64,000 bases of DNA, from assembly GCA_964405335.1 (NCBI GenBank), contig CAYONP010000007.1:1-64000 (forward strand), given 5' to 3'. A model generated the notes under the pieces. That model saw only the letters and a list, made by a program, of their open reading frames with translations, did no database searches and had not been told where the DNA came from. This document shows positions 16,294 to 24,021 of this stretch, one piece after another. This stretch comes from CAYONP01 sp964405335 (GTDB taxonomy: Bacteria > Armatimonadota > UBA10988). Each line of letters opens with the position of its first letter. Position 1 is the stretch's first letter. The position numbers were made by a program, and so were the translations under genes.

Positions 16294-17607
16294 TCACGTC
16301 CCGTCCGCCCGCAACTTGTACAGCCGCAACATGCTCGGCGGTGGCGCGGTCTCACGCGGGCGGTCGCGGTTCGGGCCGAGGGTCTCCCACTTCAGCAGGT
16401 AGCGCACCCCGAGCTCGCCCGAGCTGCCCCGGTCGCCCGCGATGCGCACGCCGGCGCCCTCGAACTCAGCCTCCAGCTCGCGCACCTCGCTGGGCGTCGG
16501 GTCGCGCCGCTCGATCCGGCCAATTGGCCTGAGCGTCTCGGCATCGAGCCGCCAGATCCCGCCGCCTTCGCGGATGTGGCTGTAGTTCAGACTCAGGCTG
16601 CCGTCGGGCTCGGGCCGCACCGCGCCGACACGGACCTCGAACGGAATCGACCCGCCGCCCGAGAAGGCCCAGCGGTAGCTCCAGTCGCTGACCTGCACGA
16701 TCCGCCACGCGCCCTCCTCCAGCCGCGCGCAGTAGGCCTGGGTGTTGCCCGCGGCATCGTACTTGAGGTAGCTGACGATCGGTCGCTGCGCGGCATCCCA
16801 GCCGAAATGGACGTTGCCGTTGATCACCCCGCCGCCGACCGGTACCGGGTCGACGACCTCACCGCCGGCCAGCGTGATGGGCAGCTCATAGGGCGTGCCA
16901 TCGCTCCGAGTCCAGGTGCGCAGGTCGCGGCTGCGGGCGTAGCTCGGGTCGTGATTGGTGGCGCAGTCGGGCGATTCGCGCCAGACCCAGACCAGGTGGT
17001 AGAAGCCGTCGGGCCCTTTGTGCGGGCCGTCGAGATAGGCGTTGCGCTCGCCTTCGCCCCAGCATAGCGGCTGGTCGAGCAGGCGGTGCCAGGTGCGGGT
17101 GGCCGGCTCCCAGACGTTGTAGATCTGGTTGCCGTTGCCGCTCGAGCCATCGCGGTAGGTGAAGATCAGCTCGTTGGCCGGGCCGCGGAAGAACTCGGGG
17201 TAGGTGCAGCGTGCCTCGTTCTCGCCGACCATCTGCTCGAATCGCTCGAAGGTGCCCGCGTCGAACGGCTCGCGGCTGCGGAAGTAGATCAGCGGCACCG
17301 CGTGCATGTTGCCCGCCAGGTGCAGATAGCCCTCGTCGTCGGCGGTCATGGTGACGTAGTTGTGGCTGTCCCAGCCGATCCGCTCGGGCAGGCGATGCAG
17401 GGTCCATGCCTCGGCGCCCAGCTCGCGCTGCGCCACGGTCATCTGCCGCTCGGCGTCGTAGAAGGCAGCGAACTGCCGGCCACCCGCGGTGAGCAGACAG
17501 AACCCGACGGGATGACCCGCCCAGACCGGCGCGATGTCCATCCGTTGCTCGACCACCTCGCCGCGCGCGGCGCATATGACCAGCGCGGCGGCTAACCAGA
17601 ATCTCAC
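16294..17607 (-). CDS. Secreted BNR-repeat protein (BNR_4-like)
   Basis: A 437-aa protein with a signal peptide (FWLAAALVICAARG). The sequence follows BNR_4-type beta-propeller proteins: FAAFYDAERQMTVAQREL, DSHNYVTMTADDEGYLHLAG, MHAVPLIYFRSREP, FTYRDGSSGNGNQIY and LNYSHIREGGGIWRLD. Such proteins are linked to polysaccharide lyase and glycan-binding roles in marine and soil bacteria, so carbohydrate binding is likely; catalysis is uncertain. GTG 17607 follows GGAGAGG closely and sits at the signal peptide; the longer frame to 17688 adds nothing. Flanked by dispersed repeats. Confidence 0.8.
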   Translation of the reverse strand: MRFWLAAALVICAARGEVVEQRMDIAPVWAGHPVGFCLLTAGGRQFAAFYDAERQMTVAQRELGAEAWTLHRLPERIGWDSHNYVTMTADDEGYLHLAGNMHAVPLIYFRSREPFDAGTFERFEQMVGENEARCTYPEFFRGPANELIFTYRDGSSGNGNQIYNVWEPATRTWHRLLDQPLCWGEGERNAYLDGPHKGPDGFYHLVWVWRESPDCATNHDPSYARSRDLRTWTRSDGTPYELPITLAGGEVVDPVPVGGGVINGNVHFGWDAAQRPIVSYLKYDAAGNTQAYCARLEEGAWRIVQVSDWSYRWAFSGGGSIPFEVRVGAVRPEPDGSLSLNYSHIREGGGIWRLDAETLRPIGRIERRDPTPSEVRELEAEFEGAGVRIAGDRGSSGELGVRYLLKWETLGPNRDRPRETAPPPSMLRLYKLRADGT

Positions 17608-17645
17608 CGACCTCTCCGCGACTCTGTTCAACCCGCTCCAGCAGA

Positions 17646-17664
17646 GACCTGCCGGCGGCAGGTC
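17646..17664. repeat. GACCTGCC palindrome (dispersed repeat copy)
   Basis: GACCTGCC, then GGC, then GGCAGGTC: an 8-bp stem with a 3-nt loop. It lies upstream of the BNR gene and is related to the copies at 16201 and 17992. Confidence 0.55.
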
Positions 17665-17731
17665 AGTCGCCGCGCCGCGACGTCCCACCAGCGTTCAGTT
17701 TCGCTTCAACCGGCTGGGGCACACTGCTGAC

Positions 17732-17789
17732 AACCCAACCCCCCTGCGCGACCTGGAGGGCGCCCCGGTTCCACCGAGGCGCTCTCCTG
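17732..17789. repeat. 58-bp direct repeat, copy 1, with hairpin
   Basis: 57 of 58 bases identical to the copy at 17875-17932, 143 bp away. Each copy contains a 9- to 10-bp stem formed by the GGAG(G/A)GCGCC and GGCGCTCTCC arms. The only difference, G for A at 17759, turns an A-U pair into G-U, so the RNA stem is kept. TGTTT follows this copy. Confidence 0.75.
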
Positions 17790-17874
17790 TTTAACGACGA
17801 CGCTTCGCCAGCAGTGGTCTGATCACGTCGGTGTCACTCTCGTCTCAACTGGCCCGTCGATAGTGGCAACTGTA

Positions 17875-17932
17875 AACCCAACCCCCCTGCGCGACCTGGA
17901 GAGCGCCCCGGTTCCACCGAGGCGCTCTCCTG
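17875..17932. repeat. 58-bp direct repeat, copy 2, with hairpin
   Basis: Second copy of the element at 17732-17789. Stem GGAGAGCGCC/GGCGCTCTCC with a loop rich in CGGTTCCACC. Both copies lie in the gene-free stretch 17608-18089, which otherwise holds only palindromes. The role is unknown; tandem small RNAs or terminators are possible. Confidence 0.75.
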
Positions 17933-17991
17933 ATTCTGGGCAGTCACGCCGGCGGGCGGCGGCGAACCGGGCGTGTTGATCGTCGCGGTAA

Positions 17992-18076
17992 GGGCAGGTC
18001 GCAGACCTGCCCGCCGGCGGGTGAGGCCCTTCCGGAAGCGGGCTCATCGGCACTCGGGCGGGTCTGAGACCCGCCC
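17992..18076. repeat. Pair of palindromic repeats (17992-18012 and 18056-18076)
   Basis: First: GGGCAGGTC/GACCTGCCC around GC(A). Second: GGGCGGGTC/GACCCGCCC around TGA. They differ by G-for-A swaps that occur on both arms, so pairing is preserved. They lie just downstream of the creatininase gene (minus strand), where they could also act as a boundary hairpin. Confidence 0.65.
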
Positions 18077-18089
18077 CTACCGGACTCGT

Positions 18090-18992
18090 CTACGCGCCGG
18101 AACCGCCGGCCGAAGGTACCCGCCAGTTGTAGAACCAGCGCGAGTCGCTCGGCACTTCGTCGGCCTCGGGGTGCCAGGACTCCTTCATCGTCTCGAAGCT
18201 GGGCAGCTTCGGCTCGACCACCTCGCGCCAGATGCGCTCGAGTTCGCCGAAGCTGACGCGGGTTGGGGTGGGCGGCGCGGTGTCGATTAGGCTGCGCATC
18301 TTGTCGGCCAGCCAGGTCGCCTCGTCGTCGGCCATGCGGTCGCCGGCGCGGCGGTCGGACTCGCGGGCGTTGCGGCCCATGGCGAACCACGGCGCGCCGC
18401 TGTCGTCGTCGGGCGCCGGCAGGCGCGAGAGGTCGACGCAGTCGGGTTTGAGCGCCCAGAGCAGGCTGGTCTCGACCTTGCCGGCATGGTCGCCGCTGGC
18501 CCCGTCGCCGGGGAAGCCGGGCTGGTTGCATTCGAAGTCGGGCAGGCCATAGAGGCGCGTCGAGAAGAACGGCTGGAGCAGGTTGAGCAGCGTCTTCAGG
18601 TCTTGCCAGTTCGGCCCGTAGTGGCCGGTGAGGAAGATCGCCGCGCGGAAGCCAACGGCGGCCGCGGCGCGGACGTGGTAAGCAACGTTCTTGAAGTGCT
18701 GCCACGGCGGCATGGCGGTGAGAAACGGCTGCGCCTGGCCGACGGTGTGGTGCGCCCAGACGGCGTAGCCGCCCATCTCGTGGCAGTGCCAGTAGTCGGC
18801 CGGGGCGACGATGCCGCCGCCCAGCCGCGCCGCGCGGCAGCAGATCGCGTGGGCTTTGAGCGCGTCGAGCCCGACGGCGTTGTGCGGGCCGTGCGGCTCG
18901 CACAGGCCGTACGGGAAGTAGACGCCGGGGCAGGCGTCGAACGCCGCCCGGAGCTGATCGGGGAACATCCGCTCCCACCGCACCTCGCGCAT
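18090..18992 (-). CDS. Creatininase-family amidohydrolase
   Basis: A 300-aa protein of the creatininase fold, whose members hydrolyse cyclic or linear amides. The metal-site motif is PYGLCEPHGPHNAVGLDALKA at residues 27-46 (shown here as the region containing EPHGPH and D), followed by GGGIVAPADYWHCHE and FLTGHYGPNWQDL, in the family order. ATG 18992 has AGGAG upstream. It is the last gene of the TatD-headed operon, 9 nt after the YbjN-like gene. Substrate unknown. Confidence 0.85.
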   Translation of the reverse strand: MREVRWERMFPDQLRAAFDACPGVYFPYGLCEPHGPHNAVGLDALKAHAICCRAARLGGGIVAPADYWHCHEMGGYAVWAHHTVGQAQPFLTAMPPWQHFKNVAYHVRAAAAVGFRAAIFLTGHYGPNWQDLKTLLNLLQPFFSTRLYGLPDFECNQPGFPGDGASGDHAGKVETSLLWALKPDCVDLSRLPAPDDDSGAPWFAMGRNARESDRRAGDRMADDEATWLADKMRSLIDTAPPTPTRVSFGELERIWREVVEPKLPSFETMKESWHPEADEVPSDSRWFYNWRVPSAGGSGA

Positions 18993-19001
18993 GGGCGGCT
19001 C

Positions 19002-19412
19002 CTAATCGTCGTCGCGGAGGAGCGCGCCGCACAGGTCGGCGACCTCCTGAATCATCTGCACCAGGCAGTCCTGCGGCGCGGTCAAGGGCAGGGCCGCCTC
19101 GCTGATCAGCCGCGACTCCTCGTCGACATAGAGCCGCGCGAACCAGCTCGCGCCGCCCTCGTGGAGGATGCCGAGCGGGTCCGATTCGTCCAACTCACCG
19201 ACCGTCGCCCGGGCGAGCAGCACCTCGGCACCGAGCGCTGGGCCCCAGTCGATCGACTCGGTGTAGAGCGAGACCAGGATCGCTTCGGCCTCGCCGCCCT
19301 CGACCAGATCGTCGCTGAGCGAGACGGGCAGCGTCCAGGTGCCGTCCGATTCGGACTCGGCGCTGACCTCGAGGGTGTCGGCAATCGCCCGGATGACGTC
19401 GGCGGCGCTCAC
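19002..19412 (-). CDS. Small acidic protein, possibly YbjN/CesT-like
   Basis: A 136-aa acidic protein (many Asp/Glu). GTG 19412 is preceded by GGGAGG at 6 nt. The pattern of beta strands then helices (TWTLPVSLSD, SWFARLYVDEESRLIS, DCLVQMIQEVADLCGALLRDDD) is reminiscent of the YbjN/type III chaperone fold, but the match is by eye and weak. No catalytic motif is seen. It lies in the TatD operon between a putative metalloprotease and creatininase. Confidence 0.65.
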   Translation of the reverse strand: MSAADVIRAIADTLEVSAESESDGTWTLPVSLSDDLVEGGEAEAILVSLYTESIDWGPALGAEVLLARATVGELDESDPLGILHEGGASWFARLYVDEESRLISEAALPLTAPQDCLVQMIQEVADLCGALLRDDD

Positions 19413-19470
19413 GGCTGGCCTCCCGCGGTGCACCGCCGAGCTTGGCCCCGGCGCCGCGGTCTCCTGCCGC

Positions 19471-21273
19471 TCACTCGCGGACGAAGTGGAGCCCGCGCAG
19501 CACCGTGGCGTTCGCCCCGAAGCCGGTGAGCCGGACGGTGCGCCAGCCGTCGGTGCCCTCCAAGTAGGTCGGTCGCGCGGTGGTCAGCCGGTCGCCGCTG
19601 TCGGTCAGCCACTGCTGCGCGCCGTCGACCTGGAGGGTCACCCGCCCGGCGGCCGCCGAGAGCACCCGCACGTTCCAGTGCCCGCGCGGCAGGAAGACCA
19701 GGTATTCGGCCCAGACGCCGTCGCGCAGCTCCAACCCGCGCGGCACGGTGCGCGGCGGCCGGTCGGGATCGACCCGCGCCGGCCGGCCGGTGCCGAGCTG
19801 GAACATCCGCGGCTCGCGCAAGGCCAGCGTATAAGCGCGCAGGAACGTGCTGCCGGTGAGCTGCGCGCGGCCGTGAATGCCGCGCCACAGCTCGCGCACC
19901 AAGGCCGGCTCGTGGGTTTCGGCGATCCAGCAGCCGAGGCCGAGCAGCCAGGCCGCGCCGTCGTTGCCCAGCGAGTTGCGCGCCGGCGCGGAGGGCCCGG
20001 CGGCGAGGAACTGCTCGACCAGCGGGTCCCAGGCGGTCTTGCGATAGGCGTCGAAGCTCTTCCGCGTGCGGACATACTCGAGTAGCTCGAGCAGCTCGCC
20101 GCGCGGCTGGTCGGCCAGAATGGGGGCGAGGTAGTAGAGCAACAGCCGCTCGCCGAGCGGGCCCTCGAGCCAGGGCTCCCAGGCGTCGGCCTCAGCGAAC
20201 CGGCCGAGCTGGGGCAGCGCCGCGTGGGCATACTCGTGCAGCGCCTCGCGAACCCACTCGTCGGGCTCGCGCTCGGTCGCCGCCTGGTACAGGTAGATGC
20301 CGTCGGCGGTGCGCTCGGCGCCGGCGGCGTCCCAGCCGTCGGCGCGGTTCTCGGTCAGGTAGACGTTGATCACCGCGTGCCCGCCGCTGGGCGTCAACGG
20401 CTCGCGGCCGAGGCACTCGCGGCCGACCCAGTTGCCGCGCAGCAGGGTTTCGAGCAGCCCGTGGGCCAACTCGGTGTAGTCGCGGGCGGCACCGAGCTGC
20501 TGGCTGGCGTAGAAGAGCCGGAAACGGAGCTGCCAGACGCTCTCCATCTCGTTGTACCAGGGCGCAATCGGCTTCCACCAGGCGATGCCGCGCTCGTCCT
20601 TCTCGGCATAGACCGGTTCGAGCGTGTAGCCGAGCACGCAGCGGTCGAACCGCCAGGCCAGGCGGTCGGGCGAGTCCTGGTGCCGCTCATCGACGATGGC
20701 CCACTCGTCGCCGCCGAGGTGGATGCGCCGCTCGGGGTCGCCCAGCCGGTCGGCGTCGTTGGTCTGGATCTCGGCCATCCGCTCGGGCACGTCGCTGTCC
20801 AGCACGCGCGGCGGCGGCAGGCCGGGCAGGTCGATGATCCAGTGATACCGCCGCCCCTCGAAGCCGCTGGCGGCGCGGCCTTCGCCGAACTCGGTGGCGC
20901 GCATGCCGGGGCCGGCGGGCAGGTGCTCGAACAGCCCGGTGGCCGACTGGGCGGCGTGGGTCTCCATGACGATCTTCCGCGCCTCGTCGCTCAGCCACTG
21001 CGGCGGCGTGGTGCGGAAGTAGGTCATCAGCAGGCCGACGTCGCTGGCTCGCGCGGCGCTGTTGAAGTGCTTCAACCCGGCGCTGCGAGCCAGTGCCTCG
21101 ACCTTTAGGTAGTTGTGCTCGGCCAGCCCGCGGGCGGCCCGGAAACAGCGCCGCGCCTCGTCGGCGTCGCCCTGCTCGGCCCAGCCCCGGCCGAGCAGCA
21201 ACTGCTCGAGCGACTGCGCATCATCGGCCAGCGCGGGCTGGGCCACCAAGACCAGGCAGAGGATCCAGCGCAT
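19471..21273 (-). CDS. Exported putative zinc metalloprotease with HExxH
   Basis: A 600-aa protein with a signal peptide (MRWILCLVLVAQPALA). The N-terminal part (residues 22-80) contains a TPR-like helix pair with QGDADEARRCFRAARG. In the middle, near residue 325, is REALHEYAHAAL, an HExxH zinc-protease motif; a later E or H third ligand is not obvious. The C-terminal ~130 residues look like a beta-sandwich (RVTLQVDGAQQWLT, VRLTGFGANA). No family is recognised. ATG 21273 overlaps the TatD stop (TGATG) and is preceded by GGGAG. Function inferred only from HExxH. Confidence 0.7.
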   Translation of the reverse strand: MRWILCLVLVAQPALADDAQSLEQLLLGRGWAEQGDADEARRCFRAARGLAEHNYLKVEALARSAGLKHFNSAARASDVGLLMTYFRTTPPQWLSDEARKIVMETHAAQSATGLFEHLPAGPGMRATEFGEGRAASGFEGRRYHWIIDLPGLPPPRVLDSDVPERMAEIQTNDADRLGDPERRIHLGGDEWAIVDERHQDSPDRLAWRFDRCVLGYTLEPVYAEKDERGIAWWKPIAPWYNEMESVWQLRFRLFYASQQLGAARDYTELAHGLLETLLRGNWVGRECLGREPLTPSGGHAVINVYLTENRADGWDAAGAERTADGIYLYQAATEREPDEWVREALHEYAHAALPQLGRFAEADAWEPWLEGPLGERLLLYYLAPILADQPRGELLELLEYVRTRKSFDAYRKTAWDPLVEQFLAAGPSAPARNSLGNDGAAWLLGLGCWIAETHEPALVRELWRGIHGRAQLTGSTFLRAYTLALREPRMFQLGTGRPARVDPDRPPRTVPRGLELRDGVWAEYLVFLPRGHWNVRVLSAAAGRVTLQVDGAQQWLTDSGDRLTTARPTYLEGTDGWRTVRLTGFGANATVLRGLHFVRE

Positions 21274-22046
21274 CACCGCTCCCAAGCAAAGAACGCCGCC
21301 GCAGCGGCGCCGGTCGACTCGGTCAGTTCATCCACCGCGACGCCGCGCGCCCGCGCCGCCGCGTCGGCCACCTCGCGCAGGTGCGCCGGCTCGCAGCGCC
21401 GGCCGCGGACCGACTGCGGCGCCAGGTAGGGGCTGTCGGTCTCCAACATCAGACGCTCGCCCGGCGCCTCGCGGACAATCTGCCGGGCATCGTCGGCCGA
21501 CGGATAGGTCACCGGCCCGCCGAGCGACAGCCAGCAGCCGCGGGCGGCGAACCGGCGCGCCCAGTCGGGCTCGGTGGTGAAGCAGTGCATCACCACCCGG
21601 CCGTCATAGCCGCCCTCGGCCAGCAACACCTCGTCACAGCCCGCCGGCGCGGCGCGGGAGTGGATCACCAACGGCAGCTCCAGCTCGCGCGCGAGGGCGA
21701 TCTGCCGCCGGAACGACTCCCGCTGGACAACCTCGGGCGCCCGGTTGCGGTAGAAATCGAGCCCCGTTTCTCCGATCGCTACCACTCCCGGACTGGCCGC
21801 CAAACGTCGGAGTTCCGCCAGCGTCGCATCCTCGAGCGACGCCGCCTCGTGCGGGTGGATCCCGACGGCGGCAAACAGCCGGCCAGGATACGCCTCGGCC
21901 AACGCGACGGCGACGGCCGAGTCCGCGACGGTGGTACCGATCACGACCATGCGCTCGACGCCGGTGCCAGCGGCGCGCTCGAGCACGCCGGGCAAGTCGT
22001 CGAGGAGGGCGGGGAAGTTCAGGTGGCAGTGGCTGTCGATCAACAT
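21273..22046 (-). CDS. tatD: TatD-family deoxyribonuclease
   Basis: A 257-aa metal-dependent DNase/hydrolase. The motif DSHCHLNF at residues 4-11 gives the first metal ligands. GETGLDFYR, IHSR, MHCF and LMLETDSPYLAP follow in TatD order. The family acts in DNA repair and quality control as a 3'-5' exonuclease. Start ATG 22046. It is first in an operon with the putative metalloprotease, a small acidic protein and creatininase, driven by the promoter at 22067-22096. Confidence 0.95.
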   Translation of the reverse strand: MLIDSHCHLNFPALLDDLPGVLERAAGTGVERMVVIGTTVADSAVAVALAEAYPGRLFAAVGIHPHEAASLEDATLAELRRLAASPGVVAIGETGLDFYRNRAPEVVQRESFRRQIALARELELPLVIHSRAAPAGCDEVLLAEGGYDGRVVMHCFTTEPDWARRFAARGCWLSLGGPVTYPSADDARQIVREAPGERLMLETDSPYLAPQSVRGRRCEPAHLREVADAAARARGVAVDELTESTGAAAAAFFAWER

Positions 22047-22066
22047 GCAAGCGGCTCTGCGAGCGG

Positions 22067-22096
22067 ATTATCGGGCCTGAGCGAGGCAACTGTCAA
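22067..22096 (-). promoter_or_regulatory. Sigma-70 promoter of the tatD operon
   Basis: Minus strand: -35 TTGACA (22091-22096, consensus), 18-bp spacer, -10 GATAAT (22067-22072). Start of transcription near 22060. Confidence 0.7.
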
Positions 22097-22146
22097 GCCG
22101 GAAGGAGCCCCACCCCTACCGGCGTATCGGCCCACCGGAGGGCGTG

Positions 22147-22521
22147 ATGCGGAGGCGTCTGGCGCTGGCGACGGCCTGCCTGCTCGCCGGCTGCGGCGGC
22201 GCCGGGCCGGGGCGGCCGATCGAGCGGGCCGACGGGCTGAACCTGCGCCTGGAGCCGGCGCTGTACAACCTGCGGCCTGGTGAGAGCGTGGCCCTGACCG
22301 CCACCATCGCCCCGGCCGACGACGATGTCCGCCGCCGCTACCGCGTCTTCTGGAGCATCGACGGCCGGCCGGCCGACAGCCTCATCTCGCCGGGCAACAC
22401 CTGGGTGCGCCTGTTCTCCTTCGACCAGGTCGGCGTCTACCAGGCCGAGTTCGCCGTCCGCAACAGCGCCGGTGCGACGCTGGCCGCGGAGTCGACCGAG
22501 CTGCGGGTGTGGAACTTCTGA
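22147..22521 (+). CDS. Small lipoprotein
   Basis: A 124-aa lipoprotein: LATACLLAGC with the lipobox Cys at residue 17. The mature part, with SVALTATIAPADDD, RYRVFWSID and YQAEFAVRNSAG, looks like one Ig-like or PKD-type beta-sandwich. ATG 22147 is chosen over GTG 22144 because GGAGGG is better spaced. The stop lies inside the start of the aldo/keto reductase gene, so the two are coupled. Function unknown. Confidence 0.75.
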   Translation: MRRRLALATACLLAGCGGAGPGRPIERADGLNLRLEPALYNLRPGESVALTATIAPADDDVRRRYRVFWSIDGRPADSLISPGNTWVRLFSFDQVGVYQAEFAVRNSAGATLAAESTELRVWNF

Positions 22522-23459
22522 CCGTGAAGCAACTGTCCCTGCCCAACAGCCCGCTGACCGTCTCGCGTCTCGGCCTGGGTGCCGGAGGCTTTGGCACCCG
22601 ACTCGACCACCAGCGCGCCTGCGCGCTCCTGGAGCAGTTCCGCGCCGCCGGCGGCAACCTGGTCGACACCGCCCACTGCTACGCCGCCTGGCTGCCCGGC
22701 GGCGACGGCGCCAGCGAGCAGGCGCTCGGCGCCGCGTTACGTGACCTAGGCCGGGCCGACTTCGTCGTCGCCACGAAGGGTGGTCATCCCGGCATGGCCG
22801 GCTACCCGCGGCCGGAGCGGTACCTCGACCCGGACACGCTGCGGCGCGACCTCGATGACAGTCTGGCGCGGCTCGGTTTCGCGCCGGTCGACCTCTACTA
22901 CCTTCACCGTGACGATCCGCGCGTGCCGGTCGACGAGCTACTCGGCTACCTCAACAGCGAGCTCGCCGACGGCCGAATTCGTGCGCTTGGGGCCAGCAAC
23001 TGGTCGCTGGAGCGGCTCCAGCTTGCGCGCGAGCACGCAAACGCGGCCGGTCTGACCGGCTTCGCCATCACGCAAGACCAGTGGAGCCTGGCGACGCCCG
23101 ACTGGCCTGAGGGCGACGACCCAACGATGCGTTACGTCACACCCAGCGCCGCCGCCTGGCATGTTGCCGCGTCGATCCCGGTTGCCGCCTACACCAGCAC
23201 CGCCGGTGGCTGGTTTGCCGGGCGCGAAGTGGGTGTGATGCGCTCGCCGGCAAATGTCGCTCGGCGCGACCGCGCCGTAGCGCTGGCCGACGAGCTCAGT
23301 ACGACGCCGACGCAGGTTGCCCTGGCCTGGCTGCTGGCCCAGCCCAGCGAGGTGATTCCCCTGATCGGCACCGGGGATCCGGAGCACCTGGCCGAAGCGA
23401 TCGGCGCGATGGCACTCGAGCTGCCGCCCGAGCGGGTATGTTGGCTGCGTGACGGGTAG
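22509..23459 (+). CDS. Aldo/keto reductase
   Basis: A 316-aa NADPH-dependent TIM-barrel reductase. The tetrad is visible: Asp and Tyr in LVDTAHCYAAW near residue 53, Lys in VVATKGGHP near residue 90, His in LYYLHRDD near residue 131. VSRLGLGAGGFG opens the barrel and LIGTGDPEHLAEA fits the cofactor phosphate site. GTG 22509 gives a 13-nt overlap with the lipoprotein gene; a second GTG at 22524 is possible. Confidence 0.9.
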   Translation: MELLTVKQLSLPNSPLTVSRLGLGAGGFGTRLDHQRACALLEQFRAAGGNLVDTAHCYAAWLPGGDGASEQALGAALRDLGRADFVVATKGGHPGMAGYPRPERYLDPDTLRRDLDDSLARLGFAPVDLYYLHRDDPRVPVDELLGYLNSELADGRIRALGASNWSLERLQLAREHANAAGLTGFAITQDQWSLATPDWPEGDDPTMRYVTPSAAAWHVAASIPVAAYTSTAGGWFAGREVGVMRSPANVARRDRAVALADELSTTPTQVALAWLLAQPSEVIPLIGTGDPEHLAEAIGAMALELPPERVCWLRDG

Positions 23460-23469
23460 CGAAGCGAGA

Positions 23470-23943
23470 TCACAGCTCGAGCGTGAAGTGGATCTGGCGC
23501 ACCAGCTCGACCCACCCGAGCGAGGTGTAGAGGTGGTTGCCACGCTCGTTGTGGGCCAGCGTCTCGATCCGCACCACCGTCATGCCGGCGGCGCGGAAGT
23601 AGTCGATCGCGCGCTCGAGCAGTCGCCGCCCGATGCCGCCGTCCTGTAGGCCGGGCAGCACGGCGACGTTCGGCACCCAGCCGATCCCGCTCGCCGCCGA
23701 GAGCCGGGTGGTGACATAGCCGACCACCGCGCCCGCGGCATCGACGGCGACGAAGATGCCGGCGGGGTTGGCGTCGCAGTCGTCGTCGATCTGCGCCGCC
23801 TTGCGCTCGGCCCAGTCGTTTCCGAGCCGGCCGTGGCGGAGTTCGATCAACCGATCGATGCTGGCTTCGGGGAAGGCGGCGATGGTGATCTCGCGCAGTC
23901 GCGGGCGGTCGGTTGCGGTGAACGGTCGGATGGTGATGGCCAT
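23470..23943 (-). CDS. GNAT-family N-acetyltransferase
   Basis: A 157-aa protein of the GNAT fold. The N-terminal IRPFTATDRPRLREI fits alpha1, VVGYVTTRL fits beta4, and WVPNVAVLPGLQDGGIGRRLL carries motif A with the acetyl-CoA-binding Q/GxxGxG/A variation. LAHNERGNHLYTSLGW fits motif B. The acceptor is unknown. ATG 23943 is the natural start; the open frame continues upstream but is antisense of the YcxB gene. It is divergent from that gene. Confidence 0.88.
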   Translation of the reverse strand: MAITIRPFTATDRPRLREITIAAFPEASIDRLIELRHGRLGNDWAERKAAQIDDDCDANPAGIFVAVDAAGAVVGYVTTRLSAASGIGWVPNVAVLPGLQDGGIGRRLLERAIDYFRAAGMTVVRIETLAHNERGNHLYTSLGWVELVRQIHFTLEL

Positions 23944-23966
23944 GCGGCGTGGTTCGCCGCGGGGCG

Positions 23967-23997
23967 TTGAGTCCTTGGTGGTGGGGTGTAGTACAAT
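23967..23997 (+). promoter_or_regulatory. Possible promoter of the YcxB-like operon
   Basis: TTGAGT (23967-23972), 19-bp spacer, TACAAT (23992-23997), giving a short leader before the GTG at 24022. The spacer is longer than ideal. Confidence 0.4.
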
Positions 23998-24021
23998 GCA
24001 GCCGGTGACCCGGAGTGGCTG

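Noticed and set aside
17608..18089. Small ORFs in the repeat-bearing interval
   Set aside because: No ribosome site or recognisable motif; the interval is better described by its repeats.
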